A DNA stretch of 64,000 nucleotides from Paenibacillus sp. J2TS4 (lineage in GTDB: Bacteria; Bacillota; Bacilli; Paenibacillales; NBRC-103111), in assembly GCF_018403245.1 (NCBI RefSeq), contig NZ_BOSH01000012.1, positions 62,001-126,000 of the forward strand. Direction: 5' to 3'. The translations under genes and the position numbers were made by a program. Positions 35,214-42,823 of this stretch are shown here, in pieces; the first letter of the stretch is position 1, and each line of letters starts with the position of its first letter. The notes below the pieces were generated by a model. It had not been told where the DNA came from. It did no database searches and saw only the letters and a list, made by a program, of their open reading frames with translations.

Positions 35214-35612
35214 TTGAAGAATAAACGAACCATTCTAATAGTCGATGACACTTCGTCAAACATTCTGTTATTTGATACGATATTGGGGGAAGAGTACGAG
35301 GTTCTGTATGCAACCAATGGGGAGGAAGGGCTGGACATTGCGCTGAAGTTCCAGCCCGATCTGATCCTGCTGGATGTGATGATGCCGGGCATGGACGGCT
35401 ACGAAGTATGCAGGCTTTTAAAGAAAAATCCATTAACCATGGCCATTCCAATCATTTTTATCTCTGTGCTGGATCATGAAGAGGATGAAGGGAATGGACT
35501 GAAGGCGGGAGCTATTGATTACATAGCTAAGCCTTTTAATACGGCAAACGTCAAGGCCAAGATCAAGAATCATCTGGAGTTTAAGGATTTACTTCTCCGT
35601 AGAAATGCGTAA
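35214..35612 (+). CDS. Stand-alone response-regulator receiver protein
   Basis: A 132-residue CheY-like receiver. The acidic pocket (ILIVDDTSS), phospho-acceptor Asp (LILLDVMMPGMDGYE), the Ser of IIFISVLD and the Lys of DYIAKPFN are all present. No output domain follows. I place the start at TTG 35214 because GGAGGT lies five bases upstream and the kinase stop is at 35212, giving tight coupling; the longer frame runs inside the kinase gene. It is probably an intermediate or terminal output of the MHYT phosphorelay. Confidence 0.88.
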   Translation: MKNKRTILIVDDTSSNILLFDTILGEEYEVLYATNGEEGLDIALKFQPDLILLDVMMPGMDGYEVCRLLKKNPLTMAIPIIFISVLDHEEDEGNGLKAGAIDYIAKPFNTANVKAKIKNHLEFKDLLLRRNA

Positions 35613-35674
35613 TGATTATGGCTACTGTAATGTGTGAGCGAAGGCATATCCCGTATCCGGAATGTTAATTATTA

Positions 35675-35687
35675 TTAAAGCGCTTAA
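35675..35687. promoter_or_regulatory. TTAAAGCGCTTAA palindrome between convergent genes
   Basis: The AAGCGCTT core resembles the centre of cre sites, but it lies between the 3' ends of the receiver and TetR genes, where CcpA control would be unusual. Recorded without a function. Confidence 0.2.
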
Positions 35688-35769
35688 AATGGAATTAATT
35701 CACACCGGGGGTTATAGAGTAGGAACGATCTCAAATAAGCCCCGCTGCAAAGCTTACTGGCGAGCTTGA

Positions 35770-36369
35770 TTAAATGGGATTGGCTGGTTGACAATGGAGC
35801 CCTGCAAAAATAAAATCGGCTGTTTGCTTGATTTCGTCCATCAATTCGGATTCCGATGTCAGGTGGGGATCGATTAGAAAGGAATCGTATGCGGGGTAGA
35901 CTAGAATAGAAATGATAAAGATCAAAATCAAATCCAGCGATTCATAGTGAAAAACCCCTTCCTCTTTACCAGTCGTTAAAATACGTTCCAGATGATCAAA
36001 ATAAGGGGTCACGATTTTGCTTATGGCTTCTTTCCTGGTATTCTCAGAGGACAGCTCGTGTCTTAAGAGCATATTAAACTGCTTATCCTGCTTTCGCATA
36101 TGTACGAAAGTATCTATAAAATGGTATAGTGCCTCTCGAGGATTGGTTATGGGCTTGTCAAGCTCCAGATCGTTAATATGATACAAGTAATCAATGACGG
36201 TATAATATAAATTTTCTTTGGAACCGAAATAGTAAGAGACGAGAGCGAGATTAGCATCGGCCGCTTCGCAGATTTGTCGGACGGAGGTTCCGCTATACCC
36301 GTTATTTGCAAAACAAACCTTCGCCGCTTCCAAAATCCTTTTTTTCGATTCGTCCAGTTTGTGATTCAT
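35770..36369 (-). CDS. TetR-family transcriptional regulator
   Basis: A 199-residue regulator. The N-terminal HTH reads ILEAAKVCFANNGYSGTSVR, then QICEAADANLALVSYYFGSKENLY, a textbook TetR DNA-binding domain. The C-terminal ligand domain is all-helical (VHMRKQDKQFNMLLRHELSS, LILIFIISILVYPAY). ATG 36369 follows GGAGG. It likely represses its own or a neighbouring gene. The nearby intergenic AGACT-GT-AGTCT palindrome at about 36452-36463 could be an operator. No efflux pump is adjacent, so the regulated target is unknown. Confidence 0.87.
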   Translation of the reverse strand: MNHKLDESKKRILEAAKVCFANNGYSGTSVRQICEAADANLALVSYYFGSKENLYYTVIDYLYHINDLELDKPITNPREALYHFIDTFVHMRKQDKQFNMLLRHELSSENTRKEAISKIVTPYFDHLERILTTGKEEGVFHYESLDLILIFIISILVYPAYDSFLIDPHLTSESELMDEIKQTADFIFAGLHCQPANPI

Positions 36370-36470
36370 TCATATCCTCCAGATAGTCCTTTTAACACAA
36401 TTATATTAAATTTAGACTCAAACTACAATCCTATTGAAATTCATGGAAATTTAGACTGTAGTCTCCAGGA

Positions 36471-36653
36471 ATGGGTCGGAAGATGGATTGGGATGATTCT
36501 TTTGATCTATATTTTGCTTTCACGGAAAAAAAGCGGGCATTGGAAAAATGCAGGCTCGAAGAGATCATTGAAGGGCATACATTCCTTCCCAACGGAAGGA
36601 CGGCTTTTCTTCCGTGCCACTTCATAGAGATAAAGGGACTATCGCCCTCTTAA
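36471..36653 (+). CDS. Possible small hypothetical protein (60 residues)
   Basis: The frame starts MGRKMDWDDSFDLYFAFTEK and stops inside the loop of a following terminator hairpin. An AGGA lies directly before the ATG, which is closer than ideal. It is divergent from the TetR gene and downstream of a small palindrome. No family is recognised. It could be the TetR-controlled gene or a chance frame. Confidence 0.35.
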   Translation: MGRKMDWDDSFDLYFAFTEKKRALEKCRLEEIIEGHTFLPNGRTAFLPCHFIEIKGLSPS

Positions 36654-36675
36654 CTAGACAGCGATAGTCCTTTTC
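36632..36675. terminator. Bidirectional Rho-independent terminator
   Basis: GGACTATCGC (36636-36645) / GCGATAGTCC (36661-36670), extended by flanking A and T tracts. It lies just downstream of the minus-strand CotD-like gene and of the small plus-strand frame. Confidence 0.8.
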
Positions 36676-36707
36676 TTTGATTTACAGCGAGCCGTAACGG
36701 AATGGAG

Positions 36708-36959
36708 TCAATACTTGCCTCCGCCTTTGGATTTGGATGGATAACTGGCGATTCCGGCAACTCCGGGCATTCCGGCGAATTCGTCTCTTTCAGAGTAGGT
36801 ACAGAAGTGTCTGGGAACAGGTACGCAATGATGGCGATTCACAACTTCTATTGGATGAATGACCGGGACGATCTGTGGATGAAAAAAATCTCTGACTACT
36901 CTAGAAGTCGGAGCTACAACTGGGCTGGCTGGTGGACATAGATGATGACAGTGGCGCAT
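36708..36959 (-). CDS. CotD-like spore coat protein
   Basis: An 83-residue His- and Pro-rich protein starting MRHCHHLCPPASP, with the central pattern RDFFHPQIVPVIHPIEVVNR and then HHCVPVPRHF. This is the layout of CotD-family inner-coat proteins, which in B. subtilis are made late in the mother cell under sigma-K. A glycine/lysine-rich tail follows. The opposite strand is also open (79 codons), but it has no ribosome site and a less protein-like composition. ATG 36959 is nine bases from AAGGAG; the TTG at 36968 abuts it. A strong terminator follows at 36632-36675. Confidence 0.7.
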   Translation of the reverse strand: MRHCHHLCPPASPVVAPTSRVVRDFFHPQIVPVIHPIEVVNRHHCVPVPRHFCTYSERDEFAGMPGVAGIASYPSKSKGGGKY

Positions 36960-37347
36960 TCGGATCAACTCCTTCTTTAACGAAGTATGATAACACTATA
37001 CGCAGACAAGGCGAATGGAGACTGTTCATTAGTCTAGATTCAGAAGAGTTTTTGAAAATTGGGGGAATGCCCCTATAGGAATTCATGAGCCGCCGTTGTA
37101 ACCTTTCAGACAGAGCTGATCGTTAGCCGCTCTGCCTGAACAATTCAAGGGATGTTATTCCCCGCTGGATCCGGAACTGCTGATTAACTGATACTTTATT
37201 TAACGTCTGTTCCGCATTGTTTTTTAATGATACAAGAATATGTTAAAGTGTTAAAGTGCTTTAAAAAGTTCGATCATCCAGGCATAATGAAAGTAGTGGA
37301 TTTACAAGAAGTTGAAAAATAACTCAACCCGGGAGGATGACGATCTT
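36960..37347 (+). other. Intergenic region before the hydroxyacid dehydrogenase
   Basis: No gene seen in 388 bases. A plausible promoter for the dehydrogenase is TTGTTT (37217) and TATGTT (37239) with a 16-base spacer. A direct repeat GTTAAAGTG occurs twice at about 37242-37258, where a regulator could bind. Confidence 0.35.
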
Positions 37348-38319
37348 ATGAAGCCTAGAGTATTTATTGCCAAACCCATTCCAGAGGAAATCCTCGACTT
37401 TATTGGACAACACTGTGCGATAGATCTGTGGAAATCGGACGATCCGGTTCCCGAACAGGTTTTGCGTGAGAAGCTGCTGGAGGCGGAAGGACTCCTTATT
37501 TCCGGATTAAGGGTAGATGAGCAGCTTCTGAATCAAGCTCCCAAGCTTAGAGTCGTAAGCAGTATGTCGGTAGGATACAACCATTTGGATATTGCTGCGT
37601 TGAAAAAGCGGGGGATTATAGCTACGCATACTCCAGGCGTGTTGGACGACACAGTGGCGGATCTTATTTTTGCACTAATTCTGGCTGCCGCGCGGCGTAT
37701 TTCCGAATTGGACCATTATGTAAGGGCTGGAAATTGGAAGGCGGGAAGGCAGGATCCTCTCTTCGGCATAGATGTCCATCATTCTGTATTGGGCATTATT
37801 GGTATGGGACGGATTGGAGAAGCGGTGGCGAGAAGGGCGAGATTGGGCTTCGGAATGGATGTGCTGTACTCTAACCGGACTAGGAGGCCCGAGGCAGAGG
37901 CTGAGCTCGGAGCCCGCTATTGCGAGATGAATGAGCTGCTGGAGAAAGCGGATTTTGTCGTGCTGATGGTCCCTCTGACCGAGCAAACTCAAAGGCTTAT
38001 CGGACAGGAGCAATTCGCGCGGATGAAGCCGACCGCCGTTTTCATTAACGCTTCTCGCGGCCAGACCGTGGATGAGCAGGCGTTGATCGAGGCGTTAAGG
38101 AACCAGACCATCCGGTCGGCCGGATTGGATGTTTTCGAGGAGGAGCCGCTTCCCGCTAACCATCCATTAATGACATTGCCGAATACCGTGTTAGTGCCGC
38201 ATATCGGATCGGCAACGGCCCAGACCCGATATGATATGGCCATGCTGGCCGCCCGCAATTTAGTTTCTGCTTTGCAGGGAATTAAACCAGACCACGTCAT
38301 TCCCGAACTGCTAGTCTGA
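37348..38319 (+). CDS. D-isomer-specific 2-hydroxyacid dehydrogenase (GhrB-like)
   Basis: NAD(P)-dependent 2-ketoacid reductase of 323 residues, like glyoxylate/hydroxypyruvate or 2-ketogluconate reductases. Visible: the substrate-binding SMSVGYNHLDIAALKKRGI, the nucleotide fold LGIIGMGRIGEAVARRA, VPLTEQTQRLIG, catalytic Arg in INASRGQTVDEQAL, Glu in LDVFEEEPLP and His in VPHIGSATAQTRYDMA. All three catalytic residues are intact. ATG 37348 lies about ten bases after GGGAGGA; the longer TTG-initiated frame contains that site. It appears monocistronic. Confidence 0.9.
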   Translation: MKPRVFIAKPIPEEILDFIGQHCAIDLWKSDDPVPEQVLREKLLEAEGLLISGLRVDEQLLNQAPKLRVVSSMSVGYNHLDIAALKKRGIIATHTPGVLDDTVADLIFALILAAARRISELDHYVRAGNWKAGRQDPLFGIDVHHSVLGIIGMGRIGEAVARRARLGFGMDVLYSNRTRRPEAEAELGARYCEMNELLEKADFVVLMVPLTEQTQRLIGQEQFARMKPTAVFINASRGQTVDEQALIEALRNQTIRSAGLDVFEEEPLPANHPLMTLPNTVLVPHIGSATAQTRYDMAMLAARNLVSALQGIKPDHVIPELLV

Positions 38320-38373
38320 CCCCTCATAATAACAACTGATGAGATCATGAAGAAAGCTACAGGTCCAGTCCAG

Positions 38374-38721
38374 CTATGACGGGCTTACACAAAAGTAAAT
38401 TTCATATAATGGAGCTTGCGAGGAGGAAAGAATAGTTACGCAGATATCATTAGGAGAGAGATTCCACTGCTTGCGGACGAATGCAAACAAAGGAGTATAA
38501 TCGATTCCTTCTATTAAATAGAAAGCGGGGGCGCGGAATGGCTTGCCGCTCAACCAGCCTACACAGCCGAGGCAATCCTTCCCCTCGTATAAACCACAGA
38601 ATTGGACTGAGCTAGAGAAAACGGTTAAATCCATATACATAATTATATGTTCTTCTTTAATGGGGGCGAGCTTCTGCAGAAGCCGCAGCCTGTCTTCCGC
38701 GTTCATCAGCCTGACGATCAT
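38374..38721 (-). CDS. Small hypothetical protein, perhaps related to GNAT N-terminal regions
   Basis: A 115-residue cytoplasmic protein with EHIIMYMDLTVF, QFCGLYEGKDCLGCVGWLSG and KPFRAPAFYLIEGID. The spacing of these pieces resembles the N-terminal half of some acetyltransferase-like proteins, but the acetyl-CoA motif is absent. It is either a small independent family or a truncated protein. ATG 38721 is spaced nine bases from AGGAAGG. It converges on the dehydrogenase with no clear terminator between. Confidence 0.45.
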   Translation of the reverse strand: MIVRLMNAEDRLRLLQKLAPIKEEHIIMYMDLTVFSSSVQFCGLYEGKDCLGCVGWLSGKPFRAPAFYLIEGIDYTPLFAFVRKQWNLSPNDICVTILSSSQAPLYEIYFCVSPS

Positions 38722-38931
38722 AAGGGACATCCTTCCTGTCTGTTATTCTATTATTATTTCATAATTGGCTGATGGAAGAAAAGAAAATCTCTTATACTGC
38801 TATGTTGCTCCCATTAGAGAGTTTATTTTTTACCAAACGCTCGTGCGCGTTCCTAAGGCATTGCTGTATATTAGCTGCTGACGGTCGAGGTACATGTTGT
38901 TTTTTTGTCAAATTTACATTAAGCGGAGTCA

Positions 38932-38960
38932 TTGACATGCTTTCATCCTTATACTACAAT
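38932..38960 (+). promoter_or_regulatory. Strong sigma-A promoter of ccdA
   Basis: TTGACA (38932-38937) and TACAAT (38955-38960) with a 17-base spacer, about 75 bases before the start. The remaining upstream bases from 38722 hold no gene that I can see. Confidence 0.8.
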
Positions 38961-39033
38961 TCGTAGTGTGGCGTTTCCGTTCCTCGCGTGATAGCCCGGA
39001 TTGGGCGTTAGACATTTATTTAAGAAGGTGAAT

Positions 39034-39750
39034 ATGCTGAATACGGCGGATTTAAGTCTATGGATTGTTTTCGGGGCAGGTGTTCTCTCGTTTATATCTC
39101 CCTGTTGCTTGCCTTTATATCCCTCCTATCTGTCTTATATAACGGGGATTTCTGTTAAAGATCTTCAGGATGGCAGAGGCATCTTGGAACGAAGGGCTAT
39201 GCTTCATACGGTCTTTTTCATGCTCGGGTTCTCTATTATTTTTATAGCGCTTGGCTTGTCCTTGAGCTTGGTCGGTTCCGCTTTTGCAGAATATCAAACT
39301 CTGATCCGCAAGCTGGGAGGAATTCTGGTAGCCGTTATGGGTCTAATCATGCTGGGCATCCTTACTCCCAAAGCTCTTATGAAGGATCGGCGCTTTACCT
39401 TTCAGAGCAAGCCCCTTGGCTACCTGGGGTCCGTGTTAGTCGGAGTGACTTATGCCGCCGGCTGGACTCCCTGTGTCGGCCCTATACTCGCTGCAGTCGT
39501 CGCTCTTGGGGTTAGCAATCCGGATCAAGCCCTCTTCTATACCGTAGCTTATACTATCGGATTCGCGATTCCGTTCTTCGTCATGGCATTCTTTATTGGC
39601 AAAATGAAATGGATTATGCGGCACTCCGGGCTGATTATGAAAATTGGCGGAGGCCTGATGGTCATTACCGGAATTCTGCTTTATACGGACCAAATGACAA
39701 AGATTACAATATTTTTTATTGAATTGTATGGGGGCTTTACTGGTTTCTAA
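39034..39750 (+). CDS. ccdA: CcdA/DsbD-family thiol-disulfide electron carrier
   Basis: A 238-residue membrane protein with six hydrophobic segments that passes reducing power from cytoplasmic thioredoxin across the membrane, for cytochrome c maturation and spore development in Bacillus. The two active cysteines sit in the paired motifs FISPCCLPLYPSYLSY (segment 1) and GWTPCVGPILAAVVA (segment 4). ATG 39034 follows AAGAAGGTG. A consensus promoter lies upstream. No cytochrome c or ResA gene is adjacent in this window. Confidence 0.92.
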   Translation: MLNTADLSLWIVFGAGVLSFISPCCLPLYPSYLSYITGISVKDLQDGRGILERRAMLHTVFFMLGFSIIFIALGLSLSLVGSAFAEYQTLIRKLGGILVAVMGLIMLGILTPKALMKDRRFTFQSKPLGYLGSVLVGVTYAAGWTPCVGPILAAVVALGVSNPDQALFYTVAYTIGFAIPFFVMAFFIGKMKWIMRHSGLIMKIGGGLMVITGILLYTDQMTKITIFFIELYGGFTGF

Positions 39751-39829
39751 ATAGTTGAAAGAGCAGCTTTCCTCAGTGCCCTCCATCAAACAAGCCAATA
39801 TATACATTGAATGTAAAAAAGAAGGGAAA

Positions 39830-39858
39830 TTGACAGACCATTCCTTTTATGCTATAGT
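39830..39858 (+). promoter_or_regulatory. Sigma-A promoter of the ydjO-cse60 operon
   Basis: TTGACA (39830-39835) and TATAGT (39853-39858), 17-base spacer. Transcription would start near 39865, leaving a leader of about 210 bases. Confidence 0.8.
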
Positions 39859-39864
39859 TAGCTT

Positions 39865-40075
39865 AACAAGGCATTTCGCTCAGGTGGGCGGGATGCCTTC
39901 CTGTCTATTTAATCGTTTGTCTGAAACGGAATATGGCAGCCTTGCCTGAATCAAGGTGGTGATGAAGCCATGGATCGCTTGGGGAAGTAACCCATCCGTT
40001 GGCTGGAGAGAGTTTTAGAGCACTAAAAGGCAGTGTCAGGTCATATCATGAATAGTATAGGGTGAAGGATGAATC
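39865..40075 (+). ncRNA. Long structured 5' leader of the YdjO-like gene
   Basis: Several hairpins can be read in order: AAGGCAT/ATGCCTT around an inner CGCTC-GGGCG region (about 39878-39899), CGTTT/AAACG (about 39913-39927), CCTTG/CAAGG (about 39941-39958) inside GGC/GCC, and a GGAT...GGGG...CCC...ATCC stem (about 39974-40000). I cannot match it to a riboswitch class. Given that YdjO is cold-inducible in Bacillus, a temperature-responsive leader is the simplest idea. Confidence 0.45.
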
Positions 40076-40267
40076 ATGAAAAATTTTCCCAATAAAAATA
40101 AATCGGTGAAGGAACCGCCCGTCGTTGAGGCGAAAGTATGGATATGCGTCAATGAGCAATGTTCAGGGTGGATGAGGGCGGAGTTTGCATTTAAGGAAGA
40201 GCCGGAATGTCCTCTCTGTCATTCCGCCATGAGTCTTGGTGTGAAGGTTGTGCCTAAAATTTCGTAA
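40076..40267 (+). CDS. ydjO: YdjO-like cold-inducible small protein
   Basis: A 63-residue protein with two CxxC-like knuckles, WICVNEQCSGWMR and ECPLCHSAMSLG, a probable zinc ribbon. The arrangement matches the YdjO family, described as cold-inducible in B. subtilis. ATG 40076 is preceded by GGGTGAAGGATG. It is first in a two-gene unit with the Cse60-like gene and is placed behind an unusually long leader, which points to post-transcriptional control. Confidence 0.72.
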   Translation: MKNFPNKNKSVKEPPVVEAKVWICVNEQCSGWMRAEFAFKEEPECPLCHSAMSLGVKVVPKIS

Positions 40268-40325
40268 TCTGGAATACGGGCTAGTCGGAGCCAAGAGTTC
40301 AATTTAAGACGAAAGGGGAACTTTT

Positions 40326-40514
40326 ATGATTCAAGTCAAGGAATTTTTGGATACTAATAATTCATCTGCGGAGAAAAAAACGAATGACTTTCTGGCTACC
40401 ATCCGGGAGGATCAACTGATCGATATTCGATATTCAACCGGCATGAAAGCGTTCGGCACGACCACGGAGCAACGAAGCTACATTCTCGTGATTTATAGGG
40501 CAGATCCGGCATAA
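40326..40514 (+). CDS. Cse60-like sporulation protein
   Basis: A 62-residue protein starting MIQVKEFLDTNNSSAEKKTN and ending SYILVIYRADPA, matching the short Cse60 family, whose founding member is a sigma-E-controlled sporulation gene of Bacillus. The biochemical role is unknown. AAAGGGGA precedes the ATG by about seven bases. It lies downstream of the YdjO-like gene and is closed by a strong terminator. Confidence 0.7.
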   Translation: MIQVKEFLDTNNSSAEKKTNDFLATIREDQLIDIRYSTGMKAFGTTTEQRSYILVIYRADPA

Positions 40515-40550
40515 TCCATGTCGTTACTTCTTGAATATTTAATACAACGC

Positions 40551-40590
40551 AGCGCCCCTAACCGTCCTTGACGACCGGGGCGCTTTATTA
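40551..40590 (+). terminator. Rho-independent terminator of the ydjO-cse60 unit
   Basis: AGCGCCCC (40551-40558) / GGGGCGCT (40577-40584) followed by TTATTATT. Confidence 0.85.
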
Positions 40591-40654
40591 TTGGTTAGGG
40601 ATATAATCAAAACAAGAAATTGGATAAGTATGCATTCAAGTAGGAGACCCTGCC

Positions 40655-40774
40655 ATGAGAAAACAAATGCTCGATTTTAGCAATCGTAAAAATTTACTAT
40701 ATTACATGTTGATTGTCATTCTTCCTGTTCTCCTGTCCGGTTATTTATATTCCGATCGTATGCGGGTGGAATAA
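40655..40774 (+). pseudogene. Truncated N-terminus of a YesM-like sensor kinase
   Basis: ATG 40655 after TAGGAGA gives 39 residues, MRKQMLDFSNRKNLLYYMLI followed by VILPVLLSGYLYSDRM, and a stop. This is the cytoplasmic tip and first membrane helix of a YesM-type histidine kinase that would normally run to about 590 residues. Nothing of the HAMP or kinase domain remains downstream. Confidence 0.55.
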
Positions 40775-40854
40775 ATTGGAGGAAAACACTATACAAGATA
40801 ATAAATCTGTGTTATTATCCAAATCAATAATAAACGGGGGTAAACAGACACAAA

Positions 40855-40994
40855 TAAAAATAACGCAAACGATATATTGCCTTGCTCGGAGAATTCGTCT
40901 CGCCCAGCGAAAGCGAATCTTATAATATCGAGCATTGGCCAGCCTCCGAGATCAACGACCGATACAAGCAAGGGCGTGCCATTGCTGTTTAAGA
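40855..40994 (+). pseudogene. C-terminal fragment of an unidentified protein
   Basis: An open stretch after a stop reads LLGEFVSPSESESYNIEHWP, then ASEINDRYKQGRAIAV and a stop. The composition is protein-like, but there is no start or ribosome site. It appears to be the tail of a lost gene between the YesM-like remnant and the rhamnose isomerase gene. The family is not recognised. Confidence 0.3.
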
Positions 40995-41082
40995 TGGATG
41001 TACCGTAAGGAGCAGGCGGAAGAAGCCATGCGGCAGACGGCGCTAGCCTTTGTAATTCGGTCAGGAAAGGGTGATTTGGAAG

Positions 41083-42303
41083 ATGATGGATCGGGCTTAT
41101 GCTTTATTTGAAGAGCAGCAGCTTAATCGCGGAATTGTGCTGGAACAGGTTAGAGCGAGGTTGAAGGCATTTCAGGTGGAAACGCCGTCCTGGGGTTATG
41201 GAGATTCCGGAACGAGGTTTAAGGTCTTCAAGAAAAACGGTGTTCCGCGAAATCCGTTCGAGAAGCTTGAGGATGCTGCTCAGGTTCATAAATTTACCGG
41301 ATTGTGTCCCTCTGTAGCGATTCATATTCCATGGGATCAAGTCGATGATTTCGGAAAGCTCAATCATCATGCAGAAGAACTGGGGTTGAGCATTGGCGCC
41401 GTTAACCCGAACTTGTTTCAGGAAGACGATTATATGCTGGGCAGCGTCACTAATTCCGATCCGCAAGTTCGCAAGCGGGCAACGGCCCATTTGCTTGAAT
41501 GCGTCGACATTGCCAAGGAGGTCGGCTCCAACGCTATCAGCCTCTGGTTTGCCGATGGGACCAATTATCCGGGTCAAGCGAGCCTGCGCAGACGTAAAGA
41601 GTGGATGTACGAATGTCTATCGAGGACGTACCGGGCGATGACTCCGAACATGAGGATGCTGATCGAATACAAGTTTTTTGAACCGGCCTTTTATCATACC
41701 GACCTGGCGGATTGGGGTATGGCGTTTACGATGGCGAACAAGCTGGGACCGCAGGCTGAGGTGCTTGTCGATACCGGGCATCATGCTCCTGGAACGAATG
41801 TGGAGCATATCGTCGCCTACTTGCTGGACGAGCAGAAGCTCGGGGGCTTTCATTTCAACTCGCGCAAATATGCCGATGACGATCTGATCGTCGGGAGCAT
41901 TGATCCTTATGAACTCTTTTTAATATTTTATCAAATTGTCGATGCGGTGGAAGATTTGAACGAAGGCGTGCGGGCGACAGCCGAAAATATGGCTTATATG
42001 ATCGACCAAAGCCACAATATTGAGAGAAAAATTCCAGCAATGATTCGTTCTGTGCTCAATGTGCAAACTCAATATGCTAAAGCTCTGTTGATTAATCTGG
42101 AGGAGGTAAGGGAAGCGCAGGAGACTCAGGATGTGCTGGCAGCGGAGAATGCCGTTCGCAGCGCATTTGAGCTGGATGTTGCTCCGCTGTTGTACTCGGT
42201 GCGGGAAGAAATGGGGCTTCCCATCGACCCGATGAAGGCCTATCTGGCCAGCGGCTACGAAGAACGCATCCTGGCCAGAGGCAAAGGCGGGGCAAGCTGG
42301 TGA
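41083..42303 (+). CDS. rhaI: L-rhamnose isomerase of the RhaI type
   Basis: Cytoplasmic metal-dependent TIM-barrel isomerase converting L-rhamnose to L-rhamnulose. It is of the Pseudomonas stutzeri / B. halodurans-like RhaI type rather than E. coli RhaA. About 406 residues with IHIPWDQVDD, GAVNPNLFQEDDYMLGSVTN, ISLWFADGTNYPGQ, the Glu in MLIEYKFFEPAFYHTD, VDTGHHAPGTNVEHIVAYLL and GGFHFNSRKYADDDLIVGS. These include the metal-binding Glu, Asp and His positions. Start choice is between ATG 41083 and 41086; AAGGGTGA lies about ten bases upstream. No rhamnulokinase or aldolase is nearby. The flanks are gene fragments, so a larger locus may have been lost. Confidence 0.85.
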   Translation: MMDRAYALFEEQQLNRGIVLEQVRARLKAFQVETPSWGYGDSGTRFKVFKKNGVPRNPFEKLEDAAQVHKFTGLCPSVAIHIPWDQVDDFGKLNHHAEELGLSIGAVNPNLFQEDDYMLGSVTNSDPQVRKRATAHLLECVDIAKEVGSNAISLWFADGTNYPGQASLRRRKEWMYECLSRTYRAMTPNMRMLIEYKFFEPAFYHTDLADWGMAFTMANKLGPQAEVLVDTGHHAPGTNVEHIVAYLLDEQKLGGFHFNSRKYADDDLIVGSIDPYELFLIFYQIVDAVEDLNEGVRATAENMAYMIDQSHNIERKIPAMIRSVLNVQTQYAKALLINLEEVREAQETQDVLAAENAVRSAFELDVAPLLYSVREEMGLPIDPMKAYLASGYEERILARGKGGASW

Positions 42304-42365
42304 ACAATGCTCTGAATAGAGCTAAGTAAAAGCGAGCGGGGTTATGAATAGGATAGAGATGAATG

Positions 42366-42403
42366 AACGGCTGGCGGCCTTAACGGGTTGAGCAGCCGTT
42401 TTT
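42366..42403 (+). terminator. Rho-independent terminator of rhaI
   Basis: AACGGCTG (42366-42373) / CAGCCGTT (42393-42400) followed by TTT. Confidence 0.75.
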
Positions 42404-42489
42404 CTCATGCCGAAGTGGAAACTTATCAATTCAAGAAACGATTACATCGAGGATATCCGATATTCGAGCTAGAAAATCTGCTTCTAAAT

Positions 42490-42618
42490 TCAATGAAGCC
42501 ATGGTTTTAAATAGGCCAAAAAGTACTTATGCTTACGCATGATTTCATAGGCAGCCATAGTTAAAGCTGGGTGATTTACTGTTTTGGAGAAGAGATTGGG
42601 CTTTGTTTGTATTTTTTG
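42490..42618 (-). pseudogene. C-terminal fragment of an unidentified minus-strand gene
   Basis: Within the 520-base gap between rhaI and the Nudix gene, the minus strand has an open stretch reading LFSKTVNHPALTMAAYEIMR and then KHKYFLAYLKPWLH before a stop. It has the character of a real C-terminus but no start or ribosome site. The family was not recognised; a transposase-like or phage-like origin is possible but unproven. The rest of the gap shows nothing clear. Confidence 0.3.
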
Positions 42619-42823
42619 TTAAAATAATAATAATCAGTTGTATGAGGTTTAGGGTGAGCAGTTGGGAAAGACACAAGAAATCAACCGTATCTGTTGGAAT
42701 TTCTTCAAATGGTGCATACTTGAAAGGAAGAGCTACACAGAAAGCTGATCTTGTATAAAAGTGTGTTATAAGAATAGATCGCCGATTTGTTAGGCATAAG
42801 TTGTGTTGAAGGAGTATTCGATT

